DNA from: Alphaproteobacteria bacterium
GTDB taxonomy: Bacteria > Pseudomonadota > Alphaproteobacteria > Rhizobiales > Beijerinckiaceae
Length of the DNA: 9,762 nucleotides
Reading direction: 5' to 3'
Assembly (NCBI GenBank): GCA_009920595.1
Contig: RFZR01000046.1
Coordinates: 1 to 9,762 of the forward strand
A program made the translations under genes and the position numbers. Positions within the stretch are counted from its first letter, which is position 1. Each line of letters opens with the position of its first letter. This document shows, piece by piece, positions 1 to 6,771 of the stretch. Below the pieces are notes generated by a model that searched no databases, had not been told where the DNA came from, and saw only the letters and a program-made list of their open reading frames with translations.

Positions 1-1
1 G

Positions 2-442
2 GTCTCAGGTGATGCGCCAACCAAAGAAGCCTTTCTTCATCTTTCCATGTATCGCAAACGCCCCCAATGCGAAGCGGTTGTGCATTTGCATTCAACCCAT
101 GCAGTGGCGGTTTCTTGTTTATGCGGCCTTGATGCAAGTGATTGTTTGCCGCCTTTGACGGCCTATTATGTCATGCGCATTGGCCGGCTGCCGCTTATCC
201 GATATTTTCCGCCGGGCGATCAGGCCTTAGCACAAGAGGTTGAAGCCATGGCGTCAACCCATCACGCGGTTCTTCTCGCCAATCATGGTCCTGTGGTTTC
301 AGGCACGTCGCTTGATGCCGCGATGTCTGCCACGGAAGAGTTGGAAGAAACGGCGAAGCTTTTTCTGTTGCTGCGCGGTGAAAAGACAAGTCCTCTCACC
401 ACGGCGCAAGTTGAAGAGTTGCGGCAAAGATTTCCGAGTTGA
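2..442 (+). CDS. otnC: Class II aldolase, probable 3-oxo-tetronate 4-phosphate decarboxylase (5' truncated)
   Basis: The reading frame is open from the window edge, so the N-terminal third (roughly 65 residues of a family about 210 long) lies outside. The 146 visible residues match the class II aldolase/adducin fold. Glu9 of the fragment, in PTKE, corresponds to the metal/catalytic Glu of fuculose-1-phosphate aldolase. His28 and His30 (HLHSTH) and His95 (ANHGP) complete the zinc site. The segments LPPLTAYYVMR and ATEELEETAKLF are, from memory, characteristic of the OtnC branch, which decarboxylates 3-oxo-tetronate 4-phosphate to dihydroxyacetone phosphate in the cytoplasm as part of four-carbon acid-sugar catabolism. 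The ATG at 47 is internal and should not be taken as the start. The gene converges on the flavoprotein gene with only 4 bp between stop codons. The upstream otn partners, if any, are outside the window, so a generic class II aldolase remains possible. Confidence 0.85.
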   Translation, partial: VSGDAPTKEAFLHLSMYRKRPQCEAVVHLHSTHAVAVSCLCGLDASDCLPPLTAYYVMRIGRLPLIRYFPPGDQALAQEVEAMASTHHAVLLANHGPVVSGTSLDAAMSATEELEETAKLFLLLRGEKTSPLTTAQVEELRQRFPS

Positions 443-446
443 ACTC

Positions 447-2486
447 TTATAAATATCGCACCAAGCGCAATGCATCATAGATCGCGGCATGTGTATTGCG
501 GGAGGCGACCGCGTCACCAATACGGAAAAGTTGGAATTTGCCGTCTTTGTTTTTGACAAGATCTTGCGGCTGTCCTGCGATCAATTTTTGATGATCTACC
601 GCACCGAGATTAGACGAGAGCGGTTTGAGAGCAAAGTAAAGTTCATCATTGGCGAGCGTTCCGTAATTCACAACCACTTGATCATGCGTCTGTTCTTTTG
701 AGATGCCGCCATAATCGCTGCCGATGGTCGCCACCAATTGATTGCCTTCGCGGCGTACTTTTTCAAGTAAATAAGTGACGGTGAATTTCACATCATGTTT
801 TTGCAAAGCGCGCATATGCGGCGTGAGGCTCATCGCCATCACTTCTGGCGCGAAGCTACGATCACGTGTCATAATTTCAAGTTTCGCGCCGGTCTCAGCG
901 ATAATCTCGGCGGATTGAAGTGCGGAGTGATCACCCGCTTCATCATACATCAAGACATTTGAACCGGGCTTCACATCGCCACTTAAAATATCCCAGCTGG
1001 TAACAACGAGATCAGCGCCTTCTCTCAAGCTTCCGGTATGAGGAAGGCCACCGGTTGCGATAACCACGACATCCGGATTCAATGCTGTCACCGTGTCAGA
1101 TTCAGCCCAAATATTATATTGGAAAGTGACGCCACGCGCTTCGCATTGCGCAAGGCGCCAGTCAGCAATCGCCATCATTTCTTTGCGCATCGGACTTTGC
1201 GCAGTCAAAAGTATTTGACCGCCGGCCTTCGCTGCAGCTTCCAACACGATGACATCGTGGCCACGTTCTGCGCCAACACGCGCGGCTTCAAGTCCTGCAG
1301 GGCCAGCACCGACCACGACGATTTTCTTTTTTTCTTTTGCTTTTGGAATGTCATGCGGCATCGTTTCTTCACGACCCGTAGATGGGTTATGAATACAAAC
1401 GGCCATCGCCCCTTGATAGATGCGATCAAGACAATAATTCGCTCCTGTGCAGGGGCGAATGTCATGCTCGCGATTTTCCATGATCTTTCGCACAATATGC
1501 GGATCGGCGAGATGCGCGCGTGTCATGCCGACCATATCGACTTTACCGGAGGCAACCGCGAACCGCGCGGTTGCGACATCTTGTATGCGTGTTGCGTGAA
1601 AGACCGGGAATTTTGTTGCCGCGCGAATTTCTCCAGCCGCCTGCAAATGAGGCGCCGACGCCATACCCATAATCGGGATGTTGTCCGTGAGACCCGGATC
1701 CGTATCGATATGTCCCCGTGTGACGTTCAAAAAGTCAATAAGGCCTGACGATTTCAACATGTTTGAAATCGCAATGCCGTCTTTCAAATCATAGCCATCT
1801 GGCGACAATTCTTCAGCGCAATAGCGGATGCCAAGAATGAGTTCAGGGCCGACACGCTTTCTTACAGCCTCTAAAACTTCGAGTGAGAAGCGCACCCGGT
1901 TTTCCAGCGAGCCACCATATTGATTATCAAGTTGATTGCTCATCGGTGACCAGAATTGCGATAGGAGATGCCCGAAGGATTCAAATTCGATTCCATCGAC
2001 ACCCGCTTCCTTCATCCGCTCGGCCGCATCAGCAAAATTGCCAATGATGCGTTCGATGTCCCAATCCTCGACAATTTTTGGCACCGCGCGATGCGCTGGT
2101 TCGCGCACATTTGTGGGTGCCACGGCGGGAAGCCAATCGGCTTTATCCCAGCGTGTGCGGCGTCCCAAATGCGTTAATTGGATCATTACCGCCGCGCCAT
2201 ACTCGTGGCACTCGTCGGTGAGTTCCTTCATCCATTTTACTACCTCGTCTTTGTAAGCGAGGATGTTGTTGAATACCGGCGGGCTGTCTTGTGCGACGGC
2301 GGCTGAACCTGCGGTCATTGTCAGAGCCAAACCGGCTTTGGCTCGCTCGACGTGATAGGCGCGGTAGCGGCCCTTTGGCATCCCGTCTTCGGGATAGGCA
2401 GGCTCATGCGATGTCGTCATCAAGCGATTTCTCAATGTTAAATGCTTGATTTTGAAAGGTTGAAGAAGGGGATCATTCGACATCAT
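447..2486 (-). CDS. TMADH/DgcA-class FMN/Fe-S/FAD demethylase (N-methylproline or dimethylglycine demethylase-like)
   Basis: This 679-residue protein has the layout of trimethylamine dehydrogenase, 2,4-dienoyl-CoA reductase and DgcA. An Old-Yellow-Enzyme FMN barrel spans about residues 5-340 (IQLTHLGRR at 102-110; QFWSP at 177-181; NQYGGSLENR at 188-197). A cysteine-rich linker follows at 346-364. An FAD/NAD(P)-binding module begins at 387 with VVGAGPAGLE (391-400) and ends with FRIGDAVASRNTHAAIYDAL. The last segment and CTGANYC resemble dimethylglycine and N-methylproline demethylases more than dienoyl-CoA reductases, so oxidative N-demethylation of a small methylated amine or betaine in the cytoplasm is the best guess. 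The substrate cannot be fixed from sequence. The linker has Cys346, Cys352 and Cys364 but Ala349 where a fourth cluster ligand is expected. No electron-transfer partner is encoded next to it. Two tandem ATGs (2486 and 2483) follow a GGAG at 2492-2495, at spacings of 5 and 8, and either could be used. It is divergent from the M24/PanB-like operon. Confidence 0.88.
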   Translation of the reverse strand: MMSNDPLLQPFKIKHLTLRNRLMTTSHEPAYPEDGMPKGRYRAYHVERAKAGLALTMTAGSAAVAQDSPPVFNNILAYKDEVVKWMKELTDECHEYGAAVMIQLTHLGRRTRWDKADWLPAVAPTNVREPAHRAVPKIVEDWDIERIIGNFADAAERMKEAGVDGIEFESFGHLLSQFWSPMSNQLDNQYGGSLENRVRFSLEVLEAVRKRVGPELILGIRYCAEELSPDGYDLKDGIAISNMLKSSGLIDFLNVTRGHIDTDPGLTDNIPIMGMASAPHLQAAGEIRAATKFPVFHATRIQDVATARFAVASGKVDMVGMTRAHLADPHIVRKIMENREHDIRPCTGANYCLDRIYQGAMAVCIHNPSTGREETMPHDIPKAKEKKKIVVVGAGPAGLEAARVGAERGHDVIVLEAAAKAGGQILLTAQSPMRKEMMAIADWRLAQCEARGVTFQYNIWAESDTVTALNPDVVVIATGGLPHTGSLREGADLVVTSWDILSGDVKPGSNVLMYDEAGDHSALQSAEIIAETGAKLEIMTRDRSFAPEVMAMSLTPHMRALQKHDVKFTVTYLLEKVRREGNQLVATIGSDYGGISKEQTHDQVVVNYGTLANDELYFALKPLSSNLGAVDHQKLIAGQPQDLVKNKDGKFQLFRIGDAVASRNTHAAIYDALRLVRYL

Positions 2487-2697
2487 ACGGACTCCACCAA
2501 AGCGAACGGGTGCATTTCGTCAAGAATGAGCGTCGCTGTCAATTGAAAAGGCTTAATGACGTAATTTGTTCGTATTATACGTCACAAAGTTGTGAGGGTC
2601 GTCTCCATAAAGACCCTTGTGATCGGATCAAAGTTGAATGAAGATCGTTGACTGTGTTTTCGCTCTTTCCTTCGCTTCAGAGCTTTCATGAGGTAAT
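2487..2697. promoter_or_regulatory. Divergent promoter region with clustered inverted repeats
   Basis: This 211-bp non-coding gap must hold the promoters of both the leftward flavoprotein gene and the rightward M24/PanB-like operon. Four dyads cluster near its middle. TGACGTA (2557-2563) and TACGTCA (2578-2584) are separated by 14 bp. CACAA-ag-TTGTG spans 2583-2594. AGGGTC/GACCCT, 11 bp apart, span 2595-2617. TGATC-G-GATCA spans 2620-2630. The hexamer TTGTGA occurs at 2590 and again at 2617. This is what a shared operator or a two-way control region would look like. No regulator gene lies nearby, so the cognate protein is unknown. A TTGACT at 2648 could be a -35 for the rightward operon, but I see no good -10 at the right distance. 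Confidence 0.5.
2557..2584. promoter_or_regulatory. Candidate operator: TGACGTA-N14-TACGTCA inverted repeat
   Basis: Seven-base perfect arms are spaced so that their centres are 21 bp apart, two helical turns. This suits a dimeric regulator bound to one face of the DNA. The spacer is AT-rich. The site lies 71 bp from the flavoprotein start and 114 bp from the M24-like start, so it could control both genes. The dyad is directly visible; its role as an operator is inference, and the regulator family is not assignable. Confidence 0.45.
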
Positions 2698-4089
2698 ATG
2701 ACCCGCGCGCGATTAATGGATGTGAAGCTTCCGGATTTCGGTGTTCCTGAAGAGATCCCTGTGATCGGGGATGCGATTTATAAGGCCCGTCTTGATCAGC
2801 TCAGAAAGAGGATGGACCACGCGGGATTAAACGCCATCGTCGTCTATGCGGATCGCGAACATACCGCCAATTTTACTTATCTCACCGGGTTTGATCCCCG
2901 CTTTGAGGAAGCGCTTTTTATTCTCAGTGCTGGACGTGATCCTGTTATCATCACTGGACCGGAGAATCTTGGTCGTGCGAGGGCCTCAAAAAATTCACCC
3001 AGCGCCATTCTGTCTCCGACCTTCGGTCTCATGGGGCAAGACCGCACAAAGACGCCTTCGCTTGTAGATCTGCTCTCGAATGCAGGCATTCAAAGACAAT
3101 ACAAAGTCGGCGTTGCGGGTTGGAAATATTTTATCAGCGATGAGACCCCAGATTTTGAAAGCTGGAGCGAAGTGCCGAGTTTCATTATTGATACACTTCG
3201 CCACCTTGTGGGAGAAGAGGGGCGTGTTATCAATGCCGGTCGTCTCTTCATGGACAGCGAGACCGGTTTGCGCGCGATCAATGAAATTGATCAACTGGCG
3301 CAATTTGAATTTGCTGCGTGTCATGCATCAGAAGCCATAAAAAAAGTCTTATTTGGTGTTCGTCCGGGTATGCGGGAGATGGACGCCGCGCGGCTTATGG
3401 CGCTTGGTCAATATCCTTTGAGTGCGCATCCGATGTTATCAAGCGGTCAACGCGCTTATGCGGGTTTGGAATCGCCAAGCGATCGTGTCATCAACAAAGG
3501 CGATCCGATGACCACCGCGTTAGGTCTCTGGGGTGGATTGACCGCGCGCGCGGGATGGGTGGCTGAGTCTGCCGACGATTTACCTCACGATGTGCGTGAT
3601 TATATCGCGCGCCTTGCTGCGCCATATTTCGAAACGGCTGCGGCTTGGTATGAAATGATCGGTATAGGTGTTAAAGGTGGCGATCTTTATCGCATGGTGT
3701 GGGACCGGCTTGGTGATCCGTTCTTCGGATTGATCCTCAACCCCGGTCATCTTATTCATATTGATGAGTGGATGAACACACCGATTTATCGTGATAGCCA
3801 AGAGACCCTTCGTTCTCATCAAGCCATCCAATTGGATATTATTCCAGCCACCGGTTCTTCCTATTTCACCACCAATATCGAAGATGGTGTGATATTGCTT
3901 GACGAAGAGGGCCGCGCTGCCTTTGCAGAAAAATATCCGGAAGCCTGGCGGCGGATCGAAACCCGCAGAGCCTATATGCTGGATGTTTTGGGGATAAAAT
4001 TAAAGCCGGAAACGCTGCCTTTGAGCAATCTCGCGGGCTATCTGCCGCCCTTCTTTTTGTCACCGAAATCAGTCTTGGTTCGAAAATAG
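2698..4089 (+). CDS. M24 (creatinase/aminopeptidase P-fold) protein with degenerate active site
   Basis: This 463-residue cytoplasmic protein has the two-domain M24B layout. A creatinase-type N-domain spans about residues 28-180 (RLDQLRKRMD, YLTGFDP, VGVAGWKYF). A pita-bread domain spans about 195-430 (NEIDQL, VRPGMREMDAARL, GLILNPGHLIHIDEW, NIEDGVILLDEEG). Aminopeptidases and prolidases bind two metals through Asp, Asp, His, Glu and Glu. Here the double-Asp strand reads DPMTTALGLWGGLTARAG (269-286) without either Asp. The first Glu position is Asp380 (LDIIP). His351/His354 and Glu395 remain. The His that serves creatinase and peptidases aligns by eye with Glu258 in GLESP. Ordinary peptidase or creatinase activity is therefore doubtful; a metal-free hydrolase or lyase of a small molecule is an inference. 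The start follows GAGG at 2690-2693, 4 bp upstream. It is the first gene of an operon with the PanB-like gene 55 bp downstream. Confidence 0.8.
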   Translation: MTRARLMDVKLPDFGVPEEIPVIGDAIYKARLDQLRKRMDHAGLNAIVVYADREHTANFTYLTGFDPRFEEALFILSAGRDPVIITGPENLGRARASKNSPSAILSPTFGLMGQDRTKTPSLVDLLSNAGIQRQYKVGVAGWKYFISDETPDFESWSEVPSFIIDTLRHLVGEEGRVINAGRLFMDSETGLRAINEIDQLAQFEFAACHASEAIKKVLFGVRPGMREMDAARLMALGQYPLSAHPMLSSGQRAYAGLESPSDRVINKGDPMTTALGLWGGLTARAGWVAESADDLPHDVRDYIARLAAPYFETAAAWYEMIGIGVKGGDLYRMVWDRLGDPFFGLILNPGHLIHIDEWMNTPIYRDSQETLRSHQAIQLDIIPATGSSYFTTNIEDGVILLDEEGRAAFAEKYPEAWRRIETRRAYMLDVLGIKLKPETLPLSNLAGYLPPFFLSPKSVLVRK

Positions 4090-4144
4090 GTCGATCACAG
4101 AAGGCGTAAAAACAATTTATTGATTAAGAGGGGGGAAGGACGTC

Positions 4145-4948
4145 ATGAAAAGAAAGAAGCCAACCATTGCCGATCTCCGCGCATTAAAGGGCAAGGGGCA
4201 ATTGACCATGCTCAAAGTGACAACGCTTGAAGAAGCGGCGGCTGCTGAGGAGGCAGGCATTGATATCGTGTCTTTGCCCGAAGAGCTCGTAACGCATCCC
4301 GAATATCGTCACGTCGCACCCAGTTTGTTTTCTATGACGGGTAAAGTTCACCTCGAAGCCGGCACGCGTGATGATTATCTGAGATGGTCTTTGCAAATGC
4401 TCGCTGCAGGTGCCGACGCAGTTTATTGCTCGGCAGGCTTAGGCACGGTTGAACATCTTGCGCGCGAATTCATTCCCGTTGTTGGCCATGTCGGCTTGGT
4501 GCCTTCGCGGGTTACGTGGACGGGCGGCTTTAAGGCGGTCGGAAAAACGGCTGCGTCCGCCATGGCTCTTTATAAAGAGTGCAAAGCCTATGAAGAAGCC
4601 GGTGCTTTCGCGGTTGAGATCGAGGTTGTGCCTGTGGAAGTTGCGTCAGAAATTTCAAAACGCGTGAACCTGCTTTTGTGGTCGATGGGCGCGGGCGCAG
4701 GATGCGATGCGCAATATCTCTTCGCTGAAGATATACTCGGCACCAATCGTGGTCATATGCCTCGTCATTCAAAAGTGTATCGCAATTTTGCAGCAGAATT
4801 TGATCGGCTACAACGCGAACGCGTTGCAGCTTTTTCGGAATATATCGCCGATGTTCGCTCGGGCGCCTATCCTGAAGATAAACATATCGTCCATATGCCA
4901 GAGGCAGAATGGGATGCGTTTATAGAGAAAATTGGTAAGGCACGTTGA
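4145..4948 (+). CDS. Divergent PanB-fold protein (ketopantoate hydroxymethyltransferase-like)
   Basis: This 267-residue protein belongs to the PEP mutase/isocitrate lyase superfamily and matches PanB over most of its length: EAGIDIVSLPEE (36-47), GHVGLVPSRVTWTGGFKAVGKT (114-135), EEAGAFAVEIEVVP (150-163), GAGAGCDAQYLFAEDILG (182-199) and a C-terminal YRNFAAEF. PanB adds a hydroxymethyl group from methylene-tetrahydrofolate to 3-methyl-2-oxobutanoate. The PanB base Glu181 is retained as Glu160 and the conserved His as His115. The Mg ligands are altered: the first Asp is Glu46, the second has no acidic counterpart in MTGKVHLEAG, and the third (Glu in KLEGG) is Ser96 in YCSAG. A catabolic aldolase or C1 transferase on another keto acid is more likely than pantothenate synthesis, and no panC is present. 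The start follows AAGGA at 4136-4140. It is co-directional with the M24-like gene, 55 bp away with no terminator between, so probably co-transcribed. Confidence 0.8.
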   Translation: MKRKKPTIADLRALKGKGQLTMLKVTTLEEAAAAEEAGIDIVSLPEELVTHPEYRHVAPSLFSMTGKVHLEAGTRDDYLRWSLQMLAAGADAVYCSAGLGTVEHLAREFIPVVGHVGLVPSRVTWTGGFKAVGKTAASAMALYKECKAYEEAGAFAVEIEVVPVEVASEISKRVNLLLWSMGAGAGCDAQYLFAEDILGTNRGHMPRHSKVYRNFAAEFDRLQRERVAAFSEYIADVRSGAYPEDKHIVHMPEAEWDAFIEKIGKAR

Positions 4949-4961
4949 TGATTTGATCATC
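4947..4961. other. Small hairpin GATGAT-TTG-ATCATC over the PanB-like stop codon
   Basis: A perfect 6-bp stem with a 3-nt loop begins inside the TGA stop codon. It has no GC-rich stem and no following T run, so it is not a standard intrinsic terminator. It could stabilise the 3' end of the transcript. It is the only obvious structure in the 64-bp convergent gap (4949-5012), where I otherwise see nothing. Confidence 0.25.
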
Positions 4962-5012
4962 GAGAGCCGAGCGGCAAGAACGCGCCTCACAATGAGCTGA
5001 TCGGTGCTTGAA

Positions 5013-6026
5013 TCATTGATCGATCGTTTTGATCCATTTCAGAATTGATTGACTTATTGGACCAACGGCTTGGGGGTCGCGAATATCGCCCGCCAACACA
5101 TGTTGGCCTTCGCTACGACTATAATCGACCGTCTCAATCGCTTTGATCTTCGAGCCCATCCGAGCATAGGCTTCTTTAATTGAGAAGGGTTCTACAGTTT
5201 GATCTTGCGCGCTGTAGAGGACGAAAACGGGCGTTTGAAAGCGACTGAGATCGCTATTCCGAACTTTCTTTACAAGTGCCATCATCGGAAAAAGCGCTCG
5301 CGTCGGATAGGATTGTGTCCAAGCAACCGCTTCACGCGGGTCCGATGATTGGTATTCAATTTTGTCGCCCGCAATCACTTTTGCGATGGATTGCCCCCAG
5401 GGCCAATTGATGAGTTCGGAAAATTTGTTCTTCAATCCGAAATTCGGTGACACAAAGACCATCGCATCAACGATCGAAGACTCTGCCGTCGTTCCAAACC
5501 ACGTTGATAAAGTCGATCCGGTCGAGCAACTGATAACGAGAACTTTATCTCCCAAGACCTTACCAATTTTGATGGCTTCGACGGTGTCAGCCATCCAGTC
5601 TTGTGCGGTGGCGGTTCCGAGCGCCTCTCCATCGAGTCCGTGACCCGTCAATCTTGTGTAGAAAAGATTGGCGCCAAGCGCGCGCGCAACAAATTCAGCG
5701 AGCGGTGCCGTTTCAAGACGTGTGGCTGAAAAACCGTGAATATAGACGACTGCCCATTTTGCTTTTTGTGGCGTTGGCTTTGCCCAAACTATCGCCTTTT
5801 CAACGCCAGGGCGAAGATTTTGAAATCGGGCTTCATTTCCTTTGAGCCAAGGTTCAAGATCGGCGATCAATTTCGGCGGTTGCGGTCTTGCCGTGGGCGT
5901 CTCGCTGCCAAAAGGATTCGCGGGACCGAATACATAAAGAGCGATTACAAAAAACAGAAATGTAGTGAAAAGCTTTCGTCCGTAGGTCTTTGCTTTTTGT
6001 TGTTGGAATGATTTTCGCGCAGACAT
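5013..6026 (-). CDS. Membrane-anchored alpha/beta hydrolase (esterase/lipase-like)
   Basis: This 337-residue protein starts with a basic segment and one hydrophobic helix (about residues 19-34, LFTTFLFFVIALYVFG). A Pro-rich linker (about 41-52) and an alpha/beta-hydrolase domain follow. The arrangement suggests a domain held at the periplasmic face by an uncleaved N-terminal anchor. HGFS (97-100) is the oxyanion-hole strand. The nucleophile elbow reads S-C-S-T-G, so Ser168 is the likely nucleophile and the first Gly of GxSxG is Ser166. Asp275 (SAQDQT) and His309 (GQHVLAGD) are good candidates for the rest of the triad. The substrate is unknown; carboxylesterase or monoacylglycerol-lipase-like activity is plausible. 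It lies 27 bp downstream of the SDR-fold gene on the same strand, with glpK further upstream. No strong ribosome-binding site is visible before the ATG (only AAAGG about 10 bp upstream). Confidence 0.78.
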   Translation of the reverse strand: MSARKSFQQQKAKTYGRKLFTTFLFFVIALYVFGPANPFGSETPTARPQPPKLIADLEPWLKGNEARFQNLRPGVEKAIVWAKPTPQKAKWAVVYIHGFSATRLETAPLAEFVARALGANLFYTRLTGHGLDGEALGTATAQDWMADTVEAIKIGKVLGDKVLVISCSTGSTLSTWFGTTAESSIVDAMVFVSPNFGLKNKFSELINWPWGQSIAKVIAGDKIEYQSSDPREAVAWTQSYPTRALFPMMALVKKVRNSDLSRFQTPVFVLYSAQDQTVEPFSIKEAYARMGSKIKAIETVDYSRSEGQHVLAGDIRDPQAVGPISQSILKWIKTIDQ

Positions 6027-6053
6027 GACTCGATTGCCTTTAATGTTTCTACT

Positions 6054-6722
6054 TTATCGCTGTGCCAGCTCGATGATATCCGTGCTGTTTAGAATTCTTC
6101 TTTCAAAAGATCCATCGGCTACAGCGAGCATGGCACGTCCGACTTCTTTAGTCGTCGGGCACCATGCCGGATTGATCCATCTTAAGAGATGAATGAACGG
6201 GCCGAAAATTTGATAGAGAAGATCATAAATCTTTGTTTTTGACCTGATCCCTTCAAGGGGCAGAATTGCACCGGGTCTGAACATATAGGCGGCTTTAAAA
6301 TTCATAATTAAAAGTTTATTTTCTGTTTTTCCTTTGACGCGCGCCCACATAGTCCGGCCCGCTTCCGTGCTGTCCGTACCCTGCCCGGTCACATAAATGA
6401 AAGTCAGAGAGGGATTTGATTTGAGTAAGGTTTCCGCCACTTTGATTGTGAGGTCATAGGTCAAATGCGTGTAAGTTTCTTCATCAAGAAAAGCAGCCGA
6501 CACACCCACGCAGAATAAACACGCGTCAAAGGGAGTAAGGTCCGATTCAATGGATGAGAGATCGAAGAGATCGGGTACAATGAGTTCCTTGACCTTCTGC
6601 TCAAGAAACATCGACGGAGAGCGGCCGATGACTGTAATCGATGAGATTTCCTCTGATCTGATCGCTTCTTTCATGACCGCTTGGCCAATCATGCCGGTCG
6701 CACCGAAAACCACAATTTTCAT
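6054..6722 (-). CDS. Atypical SDR/NAD(P)-binding protein (TIP30/epimerase-like)
   Basis: This 222-residue single-domain Rossmann protein has the glycine motif GATGMIG at residues 7-13, typical of atypical (extended-like) short-chain dehydrogenases, and the family segment YMFRPGAI at 146-153. The usual catalytic YxxxK reads WxxxK (Trp126, Lys130 in MWARVKGKTE), so the hydroxyl that donates the proton in classical SDRs is absent. A redox role is therefore uncertain and an NAD(P)-sensing or structural role is possible. It resembles a widespread family annotated as NAD(P)H-binding or nucleoside-diphosphate-sugar epimerase. The start has GGA about 6 bp upstream. It lies 49 bp downstream of glpK and 27 bp upstream of the hydrolase gene, all leftward, so the three may form one transcription unit. 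The substrate is unknown. Confidence 0.78.
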   Translation of the reverse strand: MKIVVFGATGMIGQAVMKEAIRSEEISSITVIGRSPSMFLEQKVKELIVPDLFDLSSIESDLTPFDACLFCVGVSAAFLDEETYTHLTYDLTIKVAETLLKSNPSLTFIYVTGQGTDSTEAGRTMWARVKGKTENKLLIMNFKAAYMFRPGAILPLEGIRSKTKIYDLLYQIFGPFIHLLRWINPAWCPTTKEVGRAMLAVADGSFERRILNSTDIIELAQR

Positions 6723-6771
6723 TCTGATTCCAAATCTTTAATTATGAGTTCTCTACCATTGGCCAAAGTGA

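Noticed and set aside
1038..1748. 236-codon open frame on the plus strand inside the flavoprotein gene
   Set aside because: It is fully antisense to a well-recognised enzyme, has no family features, is rich in Cys/His/Arg as expected of an antisense frame, and lacks a ribosome-binding site.
2617..2633. Possible FNR/FixK or CRP site in TTGTGATCGGATCAAAG
   Set aside because: The spacing between TGAT and ATCA is 3 rather than 4 for FNR/FixK, and the right half does not match TCACA for CRP.
3338..3346. Run of seven A in the M24-like gene as a programmed slippage site
   Set aside because: The frame continues normally through it and no alternative-frame product or stimulatory structure is evident.
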